From Phocaeicola faecium (GTDB lineage Bacteria > Bacteroidota > Bacteroidia > Bacteroidales > Bacteroidaceae): a stretch of 64,000 nt of DNA. This document shows positions 8,793-18,846 of this stretch, piece by piece (positions within the stretch are counted from its first letter, which is position 1; each line of letters begins with the position of its first letter). The translations under genes were made by a program, and so were the position numbers. The notes below the pieces were generated by a model, which worked only from the letters and a program-made list of their open reading frames with translations, was not told the origin of the DNA and made no database searches. The stretch spans positions 62,001 through 126,000 of the forward strand of contig NZ_JACSPQ010000017.1 of NCBI RefSeq assembly GCF_014837055.1. The letters run 5' to 3'.

Positions 8793-10682
8793 TTAGAAAA
8801 TTAATAAGATAATAGTGAGTACGACGATTCCTCCTAAGAACCATTGTGTATAACTCTGAATGCGGCCGTTCTGGATGGGCTGTGCACTTTCGCCTGCCGC
8901 ATTTGTACTCCATGCCATGAAGTTCATGAACTGGTCTACCACGTGGCGGTCGAACCATGCCAGCGGTGTAGAGATGCAGCGGAAGATGATTCTCTTTGTT
9001 ACGAACATCCAGATTTCATCCATATAGAAGCGGCGGTATGCGGCACGATGCAGGGTGCTGAAACGTTTTGCAAGCATTTCGGCAACAGGCTGCTTTTCGC
9101 GGGCGTACATCCATGTTGCAAGTGCAATGGCGATTACGGCAACCACGATGCTTGTACCCGCCACGCTCCAGTCGAGGTGAATGTCGTAAGCATGACCGTT
9201 AGAAGAAACGTAATGTCCGAACGGAATAAATCCGGCAACAAGCGTAATCAGAGCCAAGAACATCAGCGGGAAAGTCATAGACAGCGGACTTTCGTGCGGG
9301 GTATGATGTTCGTGCAATTCTTTGTTTTCTTTTCCCCAGAATATACCGTAGTACAAACGGAACATATAGAAAGCCGTCATTCCGGCAATGATGGTCATCA
9401 CCCATCCGATAACCGGGCTGAACTGGAAACATGCAGTCAGAATTTCGTCTTTAGAGAAGAAACCTGAGAACGGAGGAATACCTGCGATGGCCAAACATGC
9501 GATAAGGAAAGTAATATGAGTAATAGGCATGTATTTCCGAAGTCCGCCCATTGTTTCCATCTCGTTGCTGTGGACTGCGTGGATAATACAACCGGCTCCC
9601 AAGAACAAGAGGGCTTTGAACATGGCGTGAGTAAAGAGGTGGAACATACCTGCCATATATCCCAAACCACCTTCATGCGGGTCGGCAGCAGTACAAACGC
9701 CTAAGGCTACCATCATGAAACCTATCTGAGAGATGGTAGAGAATGCCAACACACGTTTGATATCGCTTTGCGCACATGCAACGGCTGCGGCGTAGAATGC
9801 TGTGAAAGCTCCCACGTATGCAACCATGTGTAAAGCGTTCGGAGCAAATCCGATGAACAGCGGGAACATGCGCGCTACCAAGTATACACCGGCAACCACC
9901 ATCGTGGCAGCATGAATCAATGCAGAAACCGGGGTAGGGCCTTCCATTGCATCCGGTAACCAGATGTGTAACGGGAACATGGCACTTTTACCTGCTCCAC
10001 CTACGAACATCAATCCCAATGCCCACGGCAGAACCATGCCGGCGTGCATTAATTGTTCTTCGGTAGGAGTGAATGTAAACGTGTTCATGTAGTATCCGTA
10101 GATTAATATACCGATCAAGAAGCCCAAATCGGCAAAGCGGGTAACGATAAATGCTTTCTTGCTGGCTGCAATCGCTTCGGGTTTGGTATAGTAGAAGCCG
10201 ATAAGCAGGTAAGAAGAAACACCCACCAATTCCCAGAATACATACATTTGGAAAATGTTCGTAGCTACAACAAGTCCCAACATTGAGAATGTAAAAAGAG
10301 AAAGGAAAGCATAGTAACGTTGGAAACCTACTTCTCCCTTCATGTAGCCGAATGAATAAATGTGTACCATCAAGCTGACGGTAGATATTACCACTAACAT
10401 CATAACCGAAATCGGGTCAAGCAAAATGCCCATGTCGATATGAAGTGATGAAGTGAACGGAAGCCATTCAAAGTTCCACGGTTCAAGCGTGGGGTAGACG
10501 CCTTCGGATGTGCGCTCAGCAGTAAAGTAGCTGAAAGCCGTCATATAACTTAGTACAGCCACGATACCCAATGATAGCGTACCGAGCATACCAGCTACGC
10601 GGTGCGACATCTTCATGCCGGCCAAAGCCAGTACTAAGAAACTTAGTGCGGGCAATGCTAGTATCAGAATTGTATAGTCCAT
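8793..10682 (-). CDS. nuoL: NADH-quinone oxidoreductase subunit L
   Basis: The largest antiporter-like subunit of complex I, 629 residues. The N-terminal oxidoreductase region and the central proton-antiporter domain carry the FPLHIWLPDAMEGPTPVSALIHAATMV signature. The C-terminal about 170 residues correspond to the long lateral helix and last membrane helix that brace NuoM and NuoN. It ends GGIVVLTIILLIF. It follows nuoK in the operon with a 19-bp gap. Confidence 0.96.
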   Translation of the reverse strand: MDYTILILALPALSFLVLALAGMKMSHRVAGMLGTLSLGIVAVLSYMTAFSYFTAERTSEGVYPTLEPWNFEWLPFTSSLHIDMGILLDPISVMMLVVISTVSLMVHIYSFGYMKGEVGFQRYYAFLSLFTFSMLGLVVATNIFQMYVFWELVGVSSYLLIGFYYTKPEAIAASKKAFIVTRFADLGFLIGILIYGYYMNTFTFTPTEEQLMHAGMVLPWALGLMFVGGAGKSAMFPLHIWLPDAMEGPTPVSALIHAATMVVAGVYLVARMFPLFIGFAPNALHMVAYVGAFTAFYAAAVACAQSDIKRVLAFSTISQIGFMMVALGVCTAADPHEGGLGYMAGMFHLFTHAMFKALLFLGAGCIIHAVHSNEMETMGGLRKYMPITHITFLIACLAIAGIPPFSGFFSKDEILTACFQFSPVIGWVMTIIAGMTAFYMFRLYYGIFWGKENKELHEHHTPHESPLSMTFPLMFLALITLVAGFIPFGHYVSSNGHAYDIHLDWSVAGTSIVVAVIAIALATWMYAREKQPVAEMLAKRFSTLHRAAYRRFYMDEIWMFVTKRIIFRCISTPLAWFDRHVVDQFMNFMAWSTNAAGESAQPIQNGRIQSYTQWFLGGIVVLTIILLIF

Positions 10683-10701
10683 AATTTTTTCACTTTAATA
10701 G

Positions 10702-11013
10702 TTATCCTTTCAGATCAGTTATATCGTCAGTAAGCACTTGCTTAACGTTACGATATACGTTAATAATAATGGCGATGGCAACGGCTGTTTCGGCAGCGGC
10801 GATAGCGATACCGAACAGGCTGAAGAAATGTCCTTCTAATTGGTCAGGGAAAAGATAACGGTTGAAAACGGCAAAGTTTATGTTTGTCGCGTTCAGCATC
10901 AGTTCCACCGAAATCAGAAGGGCGAGTAAGTTTCTGCGTGTGAAGAATCCGTAGATTCCGCAGAACATCATCACCGTACTGATAATCAGGTAGTGTATTA
11001 CATGTATTTCCAT
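10702..11013 (-). CDS. nuoK: NADH-quinone oxidoreductase subunit K
   Basis: A small complex I membrane subunit of 103 residues with three helices, equivalent to mitochondrial ND4L. The family features are the RRNLLALLISVELMLNATN stretch with its conserved membrane glutamate, and AETAVAIAI in helix 3. It lies 10 bp after nuoJ. Confidence 0.95.
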   Translation of the reverse strand: MEIHVIHYLIISTVMMFCGIYGFFTRRNLLALLISVELMLNATNINFAVFNRYLFPDQLEGHFFSLFGIAIAAAETAVAIAIIINVYRNVKQVLTDDITDLKG

Positions 11014-11023
11014 AATTCTCTTT

Positions 11024-11545
11024 TTAATTGTTTTTTTCTTTTCGGGCTATAAGAAGAGCACCTACCATACATGCCAGCAACAATACACTGACTACCTCGA
11101 AAGGCAGGATGAACTCATATTTATCTGTACCGATTAGCGCATGGCCGACTGTTTCCATCGGAAGTTCTACACCCTGCGGAATTGTATTTAAAACAAATCC
11201 GTTTGATAGAGTCAAGAATAAAACCAAAACAGCACCCACAATTACGGTTGCTAAGACACTAATCAGTTTAGCACGGTTTTGTCGATATTTCATATCCTTA
11301 TCAGAACGTGTTAAAAGGATAGAGAACACGTACAGAACTACGATACCTCCGGCATAAACCATCAACTGGACTGCACCGAGGAAAGTATAGCCTAAAATTC
11401 CGTAAATGGCTCCTGTTCCGAACAACACGAACAACAGGTAAGTTGCTGCACGCAGTATTCGTCCCGTAGTTACCGCAAGTATCGAACACAAGGCGATACA
11501 TGCACCTACGACATAGAATGCGATTTCTTGAAGTGATATACTCAT
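11024..11545 (-). CDS. nuoJ: NADH-quinone oxidoreductase subunit J
   Basis: A complex I membrane subunit of 173 residues with five hydrophobic helices, equivalent to ND6. The family pattern AVQLMVYAGGIVVLYVFSI marks helix 3, which connects the quinone site to the antiporters. It lies in operon order between nuoI and nuoK. Confidence 0.95.
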   Translation of the reverse strand: MSISLQEIAFYVVGACIALCSILAVTTGRILRAATYLLFVLFGTGAIYGILGYTFLGAVQLMVYAGGIVVLYVFSILLTRSDKDMKYRQNRAKLISVLATVIVGAVLVLFLTLSNGFVLNTIPQGVELPMETVGHALIGTDKYEFILPFEVVSVLLLACMVGALLIARKEKNN

Positions 11546-11553
11546 AATCTTAC

Positions 11554-12006
11554 TTATTTTATTTTATTCAATGTCAGTACGAGCTTTTCTTTCTGGAACA
11601 CGGCATTTTCGAAGTCATTCGTGAAACGGATGGCGTCATGCGGACACGCGTTCACACACAGTTGGCAGAACATACATGAACCCAAGTTATATTCATATTT
11701 CACAAGGAATTTCTTTTTCTTTCCTTCTTCCGTTTCGCGCATTTCGGTTGTCAGGCGGATGGTTCCGTTCGGACAAGCCATTTGACACAATCCGCAGGCG
11801 ATGCAACGGTTGTTTCCTTCTTCGTCATGAGGCATGACGAGCATGGCGCGATGGCGTTCCGGGATATGGAGGGTAGTGTGGCGGTTTTCCGGATACTGTT
11901 CCGTCACTTTCTTCTGGCAGAAAACCTTCATAGAAGTACGCATACCCACCAAAAGCGTCTTCGTACCCCAGAAGTATCCTTTTATATATTCGCTAAATTT
12001 ACTCAT
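11554..12006 (-). CDS. nuoI: NADH-quinone oxidoreductase subunit I (2x[4Fe-4S])
   Basis: A peripheral-arm ferredoxin-like subunit of 150 residues. Two cluster motifs are complete: C68, C71, C74 and C78 in CIACGLCQMACP, and C111, C114, C117 and C121 in CMFCQLCVNACP. It passes electrons to NuoB for quinone reduction. Because this operon has no NuoE, F or G, NuoI would be among the outermost electron-transfer subunits encoded here, and the electron donor is likely a ferredoxin-like carrier or another module (inference). Confidence 0.95.
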   Translation of the reverse strand: MSKFSEYIKGYFWGTKTLLVGMRTSMKVFCQKKVTEQYPENRHTTLHIPERHRAMLVMPHDEEGNNRCIACGLCQMACPNGTIRLTTEMRETEEGKKKKFLVKYEYNLGSCMFCQLCVNACPHDAIRFTNDFENAVFQKEKLVLTLNKIK

Positions 12007-12067
12007 CTTTTTTATTTTTTAGGCCACCGAGATGGTTATGTTTACCAATCGGTTTCCTGTCAACTGA

Positions 12068-13168
12068 TTAAAACGTTAACCCTGCTACCTTGCATACAGT
12101 CATCAGTATCAATACTACTAAAGATGTAGGCATGAGGTATTTCCATTCGAATGTTAATACTTGATCGATACGCAGACGGGGGAATGTCCAGCGAATCCAC
12201 ATCAGCAGGAATACCACGAAGAATGTTTTTCCTAAGAACCATACGATTCCCGGAATGTAATCCATGACGGCGTTAAATCCGTCCAGACCTGATATGTGGA
12301 ATGGCATCCATCCTCCGAGGAACAGTGTAGTGGCGATACCGGCTACGATGAACAAGTTCAGATATTCTGCCAGATAGAAGAAGCCGAAATGGATACCCGA
12401 ATACTCGGTATGATAACCGGCTGTCAACTCTTGTTCTGCTTCTGCAAGGTCGAACGGACCGCGGTTGGCTTCAGCGTTACCTGCAATCAAATAGATGATA
12501 AAGCATAAAATGGCAGGGATATGTCCTTTGAATATATACCAACCGTTTGCTTGGTTTTCAACGATTGCCTGAATATCGGTGGTTCCGCTTAACACAACCA
12601 TAGTCAGCACAGATATACCCACTGAGAGTTCGTAGCTGATAATCATGGCTCCGCTTCGTACCGCACCGATGAGCGTATACTTGCTGTTACTACTCCATCC
12701 GGCGAGCAGGATACCTAAAATACCGATGCTCGAAGCGGCAATAACGAAGAAGATACCGATATTCATGTGAAGGATTTCTCCGCCTTTGTGCCACGGTAAG
12801 CAAGAGAAAGTCAGGATAGAAGCTAAAATCACCAAGAAAGGAGCCAAATTATAAAGGAAACGGTCGGCATCTTTCAGTTTGATGACCTCTTTTATCAGAA
12901 TCTTGATTACGTCGGCAGGTACTTGGAGCAAACCTCCTTTTCCTCCTACACGATTCGGACCGAGACGGCATTGGAAAGCTGCGCAGACCTTACGTTCCAT
13001 GTAGATAAGGATGATGGCAAGCACGGCATACAATACCAAAATAATGACACCTACAACAACGCACTCAAGGAAAATGGCAAGGCCTTCGGGCATGATGCCG
13101 CACAACCACGAGTGGATGGCTGTCAAGAGCGGTTGTAGGTTATAATAATCTAAAAATGCTTGGTTCAT
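12068..13168 (-). CDS. nuoH: NADH-quinone oxidoreductase subunit H
   Basis: The membrane subunit that anchors the peripheral arm and lines the quinone channel, 366 residues with eight or more helices. The ND1 signatures are present: [21 protein letters not shown] near the N-terminus and [23 protein letters not shown] mid-protein. It lies 35 bp after nuoCD, with a 61-bp gap to nuoI. Confidence 0.95.
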   Translation of the reverse strand: MNQAFLDYYNLQPLLTAIHSWLCGIMPEGLAIFLECVVVGVIILVLYAVLAIILIYMERKVCAAFQCRLGPNRVGGKGGLLQVPADVIKILIKEVIKLKDADRFLYNLAPFLVILASILTFSCLPWHKGGEILHMNIGIFFVIAASSIGILGILLAGWSSNSKYTLIGAVRSGAMIISYELSVGISVLTMVVLSGTTDIQAIVENQANGWYIFKGHIPAILCFIIYLIAGNAEANRGPFDLAEAEQELTAGYHTEYSGIHFGFFYLAEYLNLFIVAGIATTLFLGGWMPFHISGLDGFNAVMDYIPGIVWFLGKTFFVVFLLMWIRWTFPRLRIDQVLTFEWKYLMPTSLVVLILMTVCKVAGLTF

Positions 13169-13203
13169 ATTTGTAATAATTGGTTTTGAACGTTGTGTTT
13201 ATC

Positions 13204-14823
13204 TTATCGGTCGATGTCTGGAATCACAAAGTCTGCCGAAGCACCGATGGCAATCAGGTCGGCAAATTTCCATCCGCGACACAGGGTGTCCATTGCTTGT
13301 ACCAATGGCAGACCGGTAGACCGGAAGTGCATACGGTACGGCGTTTTGTCTCCGTGACTTTCTATCATCACGCCGAATTCTCCACGGCTTGATTCTACTG
13401 CCGATGTCCAGATACCTTCGGGTAACTTGATGATGGGTTTAGTCTTCACGCGGAATTCACCTTCCGGAATGTTATCAATCAATTGTTCGATGATGCGGCA
13501 TGATTCCATGATTTCGTTCATACGAACCATGTAGCGTGCGAATGTGTCACATTCAGTCAGGGTGATTTCCTTGAAGTCCACTTTATCATACAGTCCGTAC
13601 GGATGACGTTTACGTACGTCGTTAGCCCAGCCTGTGGCACGTCCTGTACCTCCGGTACATCCTAACGAGATGGCTTCTTCTTTCGTCAGTATGCCCACGC
13701 CTTTCATACGGGTGTCGGCGATGACATTGTCTGTGAAAATAGCATGGTAATCTTTGATGACACTACGCAAGTGCTTGATGAATTCTTTCACTTTCTGGCA
13801 GAAAGTGGGGTGAATGTCATCCTGTACGCCACCTATCACGTTATAATGCTGGATGAGTCGTCCGCCGGTGGTTTCTTCGAAGATGTCAAGTATCATCTCT
13901 CTTTCACGGAATCCGTAGAAGAACGGTGTCATGGCACCCATATCCAATACCAAACAAGAATAGAAAAGCAAGTGCGAATCAATTCGTTGCAATTCGTCCA
14001 TGATGGTACGGATATATTTGGCACGTTCGGAGATTTCGATACCGGCAGCTTGTTCGATACACATACACAGGGCATGACGGCTTTGGTGTGCGCTCAGGTA
14101 ATCCAAACGGTCGGTCATACCGAGAGTCTGCGGATAAGTCAGGCTTTCGTTCATTTTTTCGATACCGCGGTGGATGTATCCCAATATCGGATCTACTTTT
14201 TTCACAATTTCTCCGTTCAGGGCAATACGCATACGCAATGCACCGTGGGTAGACGGGTGTTGAGGACCCATGCTCACTACGAAGTCATTCTCGCCGAATA
14301 CTCTGTGGTCAATGCCTTTTAATGTTCCGTCGGGCAGCAGGCGGTATTCTTTTGTAATATCGCTGTTGTATTCATTGTCCAAACGCAGCGGGTTCGAATT
14401 CATGTCGTAATCCTTACGCAGCGGCCATCCTATCCAGTCTTCGCGCAAGAAGATGCGGCGCATGTCGGGATGTCCTTCGAACAGGATTCCGAAGAAATCG
14501 TATGCTTCACGTTCTTTGATGATAGCAGTTTTCCACAGGTCGCTCACCGTGGGCAGTACGGGTTGTTCGCGGTCGGTCGTTGCAGTACGGATGGCAACGG
14601 TGTCGCCCGTCACAGTCGATTCCATGAAATAAACAGCTCCCAAACCTTCTTCTCCCCAGTCCATACCTACTACGTCGCGCAGGAAATCCATAGGGCTTTG
14701 TGGGTCATTTCTCAGTCCTTCGGCAACCTTGCGGAAAGCGCTCAAAGGTACTTTGATTACTCCGGCGTTTCCCGGGCAAACTTCAGCTCCTTGTATGTTT
14801 TTTATTATATCGTCACGTTTCAT
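13204..14823 (-). CDS. nuoCD: NADH-quinone oxidoreductase fused subunit C/D
   Basis: A fusion of the 30- and 49-kDa peripheral-arm subunits, 539 residues. The NuoC part (about 1-145) ends with the [21 protein letters not shown] signature. The NuoD part (about 175-539) begins at [13 protein letters not shown], whose histidines contribute to the quinone site. The start overlaps the nuoB stop as ATGA and is preceded by the strong Shine-Dalgarno AAGGAGGT, rare in this window. Fused nuoCD also occurs in enterobacteria. Confidence 0.95.
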   Translation of the reverse strand: MKRDDIIKNIQGAEVCPGNAGVIKVPLSAFRKVAEGLRNDPQSPMDFLRDVVGMDWGEEGLGAVYFMESTVTGDTVAIRTATTDREQPVLPTVSDLWKTAIIKEREAYDFFGILFEGHPDMRRIFLREDWIGWPLRKDYDMNSNPLRLDNEYNSDITKEYRLLPDGTLKGIDHRVFGENDFVVSMGPQHPSTHGALRMRIALNGEIVKKVDPILGYIHRGIEKMNESLTYPQTLGMTDRLDYLSAHQSRHALCMCIEQAAGIEISERAKYIRTIMDELQRIDSHLLFYSCLVLDMGAMTPFFYGFREREMILDIFEETTGGRLIQHYNVIGGVQDDIHPTFCQKVKEFIKHLRSVIKDYHAIFTDNVIADTRMKGVGILTKEEAISLGCTGGTGRATGWANDVRKRHPYGLYDKVDFKEITLTECDTFARYMVRMNEIMESCRIIEQLIDNIPEGEFRVKTKPIIKLPEGIWTSAVESSRGEFGVMIESHGDKTPYRMHFRSTGLPLVQAMDTLCRGWKFADLIAIGASADFVIPDIDR

Positions 14824-15443
14824 TGGTTACCTCCTTTCGCCTTTTCGGTATCGTTGCCTTCTTCGTCGTGTGCATGGCTGCGGTTCAAGCCTCCCAAGTA
14901 GCGTTCTACCTTCATCTTGCGTTGTAACTGCATCAGTCCGTAATAGAATGCTTCAGGACGCGGTGGACAACCGGGGATAAAAACATCGACCGGAATTACC
15001 TTGTCGATACCGTTTACTACGTTGTAAGACTTGATGAACGGACCGCCCGAAATGGTACATCCTCCTACGGCTACCACATATTTCGGTTCTGCCATCTGGT
15101 CGTACAAACGTTTCATTACGGGAGCTGTACGATAGTTGATGGTTCCCATAACCACCAGAACGTCTGACTGGCGAGGAGAGTTACGTGTTACTTCGAAACC
15201 GAAGCGTGCCATGTCATAACGTGCAGCACCCAGCGCCATAAATTCGATGGCACAGCAACTGGTTCCCAACAACAAACTCCATACCGAGTTGCTTCGTCCC
15301 CAGTTAATCAGTTCGTCGAAAGTAGTCAGAATAACGCCTGCTCCGTCTTGGTTCACCTGTTCTACGAGTTGTTCCAAGTAGTCGTTGTTCTTAAATTCGT
15401 CGTATTTCATCGAACGAATCTTCGTACCTTTTTCTACTTCCAT
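14820..15443 (-). CDS. nuoB: NADH-quinone oxidoreductase subunit B (N2 cluster)
   Basis: The 207-residue subunit holding the terminal N2 [4Fe-4S] cluster. Its ligands are visible as the adjacent pair C63-C64 (GTSCCAIE), C129 (VGGCTISGG) and C159 (PGCPPRPEA). The ATG at 15443 overlaps the nuoA stop by 10 bp and has GGAG just upstream. A longer in-frame reading back into nuoA exists but has no family resemblance. The C-terminal tail after ERYLGG is charged and rich in His, Asp and Glu. Confidence 0.94.
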   Translation of the reverse strand: MEVEKGTKIRSMKYDEFKNNDYLEQLVEQVNQDGAGVILTTFDELINWGRSNSVWSLLLGTSCCAIEFMALGAARYDMARFGFEVTRNSPRQSDVLVVMGTINYRTAPVMKRLYDQMAEPKYVVAVGGCTISGGPFIKSYNVVNGIDKVIPVDVFIPGCPPRPEAFYYGLMQLQRKMKVERYLGGLNRSHAHDEEGNDTEKAKGGNQ

Positions 15444-15784
15444 TCCAATGCTCCTTTCCGCCAAGCATAAGCAAGGCCTAAAATTAATACTACAAGGAAG
15501 AAACTGACGCTGACAAGTGCGTAAGTTCCAATCTGACTTGCCACTACTGCCCACGGAAACAAGAATACTGTTTCGATGTCGAACATCAGGAACAGAATGG
15601 CGAACAAGTAATATCCCACCTTAAACTGAACCCAAGAGTTACCGCGGGTAGGGATACCACATTCATACGGCTCGCCTTTTTGCGGGTTAGACGAACGCGG
15701 AGATATAAGCTCTGCAATCGCCAACGCTGCAACCACAAGGGTTATTGCCGTCAGAATTACTACTATGATAAATGTGAAAAACAT
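15434..15784 (-). CDS. nuoA: NADH-quinone oxidoreductase subunit A
   Basis: A complex I membrane subunit of 116 residues with three helices, equivalent to ND3. The family loop KGEPYECGIPTRGNSWVQFKVGYYLFAILF contains the conserved cysteine near the quinone site. It is the first gene of the operon and ends within the nuoB start. About 730 bp without another gene lie upstream. Confidence 0.95.
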   Translation of the reverse strand: MFFTFIIVVILTAITLVVAALAIAELISPRSSNPQKGEPYECGIPTRGNSWVQFKVGYYLFAILFLMFDIETVFLFPWAVVASQIGTYALVSVSFFLVVLILGLAYAWRKGALEWK

Positions 15785-16154
15785 ATATAGAAAGATTTAT
15801 AATAATGACATTTTCGGGTGTGTCTGATGCGGGTCTCATCGTTTTGTCCGGACGGCTAAATCTGAATTTTCTGAAGCCGGTAAAGATAATTGACCGAACT
15901 GTGAGTATGGTGAGACTGAATAAGACGTATCGCTGTTCTTATTTGTCTGAATAGAAAACGGTATATTCGGAAAACGCTGTTTTCTATTCGCTTTTGGCTG
16001 GTAAACTGTTGTGATTCAGCTGCTGATGGCGAAGTGAAAAGGAATGAAACAAGGGCATAGATGAACCTGACTCTTATTGAAACGACAAGAGCTACCCTAA
16101 ACGTTAAAAGTTGTTTTATCCCTTTTACCATCCTCGAAATATTAAAAAGCGTGG

Positions 16155-16162
16155 CAAATTTA
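16155..16162 (-). promoter_or_regulatory. Possible -7 element for the nuo operon
   Basis: On the minus strand this reads TAAATTTG, matching TAnnTTTG, but it lies about 370 bp before nuoA and lacks a clear -33 box. If used, it implies a long leader. Confidence 0.3.
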
Positions 16163-16431
16163 GGCATTTATTTTTATTCTTTACCATAAAATTAGTTCAA
16201 AAAATAAGCAATCATGTAGATTTTAAAGCAGACGGCAAAAGCTATAAAAACGGGCAGGGTGATACATTAATAATAAAGAGAAAGAGCAGACGGGAGTGTA
16301 AGTTTTTATGAATATCGAAGTAGAAGATTCCGGTTTTTGTAAGAGCTTGAAAATGTGTGTGTAACGACTTTCGGCGGATGCTGCCGGAATTTATCCGCAT
16401 GTGTTGCTGAAAATTAGCCGTAGTGTTGGTT

Positions 16432-16475
16432 AACGCTACCCATAGCATACCGCTGTGCTATGGGTAGCGTTTTTT
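16432..16475. repeat. Dispersed palindromic repeat, copy 3 (compact)
   Basis: A perfect 15-bp stem, AACGCTACCCATAGC (16432-16446) with GCTATGGGTAGCGTT (16457-16471), then T5. This minimal copy shows the CTACCCATAG/CTATGGGTAG module alone. It lies 38 bp beyond the EamA gene stop. Confidence 0.85.
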
Positions 16476-16513
16476 ATGTATGTTTATATTGAAAAAACGG
16501 CGGTAATATTGTT

Positions 16514-17434
16514 TTATTTTTGAGAGGTGGAATTACTCGTCGTCTGAGCGTTTCCTTTTACGAAATATTGGTTGAATATGATGCCGACCACAATCAGTAT
16601 CAAACCGATATAGGTAGTGAATACGATTTTTTCGCCCAATACCACTGCGATGAAAAACAGCGACATGAACGGCGAGAGGTAACACAGTTGGTTCACCAAA
16701 GCAGGGTTGCTGGTTTTCCGCATTGCCAGCCCGAAGAAAATAAACGGAATACCCATTTCGAACCCTCCCACGTAGATTCCTGAAAGGATGCCCGGAAGTG
16801 TGTTTAGGTCAACCCCGACAAAAGCGGCTCCTATTACCAAGTAGACCGACCCGAACAGGAATGTCATAAATAAAACCACACTGCTGTCTGTCTCATTTTT
16901 TTGCTTGTTGTTAATCAGCCAGTAACTTGCCCATAACACGGCACTGAGTGCGGCAAGCAGCAATCCGACGGGGGCTATATTCATTCCGCTTGCATTGCCT
17001 GTTCCGAGTGAAATCAGAACAACACCTGCCAAAGAAACAAACATGCCGATGTATTTCTTTTTCGGAATGGGTTGTCCGTCGAATAGAGCCAGCAAGATGA
17101 GCAGTACGATGGGCCATGCGTAGTTGATGGGCTGGGCCACCTGTGCCGGTAGGAAGGAATACGCGCTGAACAGCGTAAGGTAATAGGACACCGGGTTAAG
17201 CAGTCCCATTCCCGCAAAATATCCCCATTGTTTGCGGGTGAGCCGGGAAACGAGCCGCCATTTCCGCTGAACGGTGAGCAAAATGGTAAATATGACGAGC
17301 GAGGTAAGGCTTGCCACCAACAGTAATTCAAAGTAAGTAAGATTCTTTAAAGCTATCTTAAAGGCGGTAGCTACGGTCGACCAGCTCAATACGGCGAGAC
17401 AGGCGTATACAATCGCTTTGTTGTCGTTTTTCAT
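16514..17434 (-). CDS. EamA-family (drug/metabolite superfamily) transporter
   Basis: An inner-membrane protein of 306 residues with about ten helices arranged as two EamA repeats, one before and one after the loop near residue 165 (NNKQKNETDSS). Relatives export amino acids, metabolites or drugs; the substrate cannot be told from sequence. Its ATG overlaps the stop of the upstream aminopeptidase gene (ATGA), so the two are translationally coupled. A peptide- or amino-acid-related role is therefore possible (inference). Confidence 0.85.
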   Translation of the reverse strand: MKNDNKAIVYACLAVLSWSTVATAFKIALKNLTYFELLLVASLTSLVIFTILLTVQRKWRLVSRLTRKQWGYFAGMGLLNPVSYYLTLFSAYSFLPAQVAQPINYAWPIVLLILLALFDGQPIPKKKYIGMFVSLAGVVLISLGTGNASGMNIAPVGLLLAALSAVLWASYWLINNKQKNETDSSVVLFMTFLFGSVYLVIGAAFVGVDLNTLPGILSGIYVGGFEMGIPFIFFGLAMRKTSNPALVNQLCYLSPFMSLFFIAVVLGEKIVFTTYIGLILIVVGIIFNQYFVKGNAQTTSNSTSQK

Positions 17435-18804
17435 CGCAGTGCCTCCACTTCTTCGGTTGTCAACGGAATTTTCTTACCCAAGCGGCGTGCTCCGGTTTCG
17501 GTTATCAGATAATCTTCCTCGTTACGCAGTCCGGTGAAATCGCGGTAACTTTCCAGCTTATCGTAGTTAATGAAATCGGTGAAGCGTTTCTCTGCTTTCC
17601 AGTAATCTATCAGTTCGGGGATGAAATAAATGCCCGGTTCGATGGTCAGAACGAATCCCGGTTCGAGCGGGCGTGCCAAACGCAGTGATTTGCGTCCGAA
17701 CTGTGTGCTTTTAGGTTCTCCGTTGTAGCCTACCCATACTTCGCCGAGGTTTTCCATGTCGTGAACATCAAGCCCCATCATGTGTCCCAGTCCGCAAGGG
17801 AAGAACATGGCGTGCGCTCCGGCAGCCACCGCTTCGGCTGGGTCTCCCTTCATCAGTCCTAACGCCTTCAGTCCCTCGCAGATTACGCGGCATGACAATT
17901 CGTAAACCTCTTTAAACGGTACGCCCGGCTTTAACGCATCGACGGCAGCCCGGTGAGACGCTACCTGTATATCGTAAATTTCTTTTTGGCGCGATGTAAA
18001 TTTCTTACCCGCGCAAATCGTAGACGACATGTCGCCGGCGTAACCCATAGCGGTTTCTGCTCCCGCATCTACCAATAACATATCGCCCTCTTTCACGGTA
18101 TGTCCGTGATAATGGTTGTGTAAAGTCTGTCCGCATACCGTTGCAATCGTGGGGAAAGACAAAGAGCAACCGTGTGCCTGAGCCACTGCTTCGAGGGCGG
18201 CAGACACTTCGCATTCTTTCATCCCGACGCGCAGCGTACGCATGGCGGCAAGGTGCATTTCGGCGGTAACGTCGCAAGCCCGCTCGATTTCAACGATTTC
18301 TTCGGCTGTTTTATAGTTTCGTAAGTTTACGATTGCTTTGATGAACGTAACCGAAGGCTGTTCGGTGCCCGGTTTGATACCCAACAGGTCGAGTAGCTTC
18401 AAGCGATGTTCGGCGCGATAAACGGGCAGGTAATGAATCGCCTGTCCCTTTTTCCGTGCTTTTTCAAGATACGTTTTCAGGTCGGCAGAGGGGCGTGTCT
18501 CGCCGATGCCCACCCGTTGCGCCTTTTCGTGCAAAGTAGGTTGCGTTCCCATCCACACGATGTGGTCGATGGTCAACTCGTCACCGAATATAATTTCACG
18601 GTCTTCATCAATGTCAATGATGGCATTTAATCCGGCATACGGAAGTCCGAAAAAGTATAAAAAAGAAGAATCTTGACGATACGGATAGGTGTTGTCTTCA
18701 TAATTCATTCCGCTTTCATCGTTTCCTAAAAACAGTAAAAGTCCGGAGCCGACACTCTTTTTGAGCGTATTTCGGCGGTTCATATAAGTTTCTTTTGCAA
18801 ACAT
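17431..18804 (-). CDS. pepP: Xaa-Pro aminopeptidase (M24B)
   Basis: A cytosolic metallopeptidase of 457 residues that removes the residue before a proline. An AMP_N domain (about 1-130) precedes the pita-bread M24 domain. Candidate dimetal ligands are visible: D246 and D258 (VDAGAETAMGYAGD), H341 (GLGHMMGLDVHD), E389 (TIEPGIYF) and a glutamate near 429 (GLRNEEDYL). A second possible start seven codons in (18783) would remove MFAKETY. It is the first gene of a two-gene operon with the EamA transporter. Confidence 0.93.
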   Translation of the reverse strand: MFAKETYMNRRNTLKKSVGSGLLLFLGNDESGMNYEDNTYPYRQDSSFLYFFGLPYAGLNAIIDIDEDREIIFGDELTIDHIVWMGTQPTLHEKAQRVGIGETRPSADLKTYLEKARKKGQAIHYLPVYRAEHRLKLLDLLGIKPGTEQPSVTFIKAIVNLRNYKTAEEIVEIERACDVTAEMHLAAMRTLRVGMKECEVSAALEAVAQAHGCSLSFPTIATVCGQTLHNHYHGHTVKEGDMLLVDAGAETAMGYAGDMSSTICAGKKFTSRQKEIYDIQVASHRAAVDALKPGVPFKEVYELSCRVICEGLKALGLMKGDPAEAVAAGAHAMFFPCGLGHMMGLDVHDMENLGEVWVGYNGEPKSTQFGRKSLRLARPLEPGFVLTIEPGIYFIPELIDYWKAEKRFTDFINYDKLESYRDFTGLRNEEDYLITETGARRLGKKIPLTTEEVEALR

Positions 18805-18830
18805 GGTTATAATAATAAAAAGTGATGCGA

Positions 18831-18838
18831 CAAAAATA
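18831..18838 (-). promoter_or_regulatory. -7 element for pepP
   Basis: TATTTTTG on the minus strand fits TAnnTTTG and lies 26 bp before the pepP ATG, within the 42-bp gap after the preceding gene. Confidence 0.45.
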
Positions 18839-18846
18839 GTGAAAAA

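Larger units (their letters stand above)
15785..16513. other. Long intergenic region upstream of nuoA
   Basis: About 730 bp without a convincing gene. Short frames exist on both strands (for example 15856-16167 minus) but have no signal peptide, domain or initiation signal. It holds a possible nuoA -7 element (16155-16162), a GCGGAT/ATCCGC hairpin (about 16374-16398) and the compact palindrome at 16432-16475. The rest is A/T-rich leader-like sequence. Confidence 0.5.

Noticed and set aside
8844-9467. Long plus-strand frame antisense to nuoL
   Set aside because: A Cys/His/Arg-rich shadow of a highly hydrophobic gene, with no promoter or family resemblance; the same applies to the other antisense frames within nuo and glycosidase genes.
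15856-16167. Minus-strand open frame upstream of nuoA (103 codons)
   Set aside because: No signal peptide, domain, ribosome site or plausible composition; it overlaps the putative nuo leader and the -7-like element.
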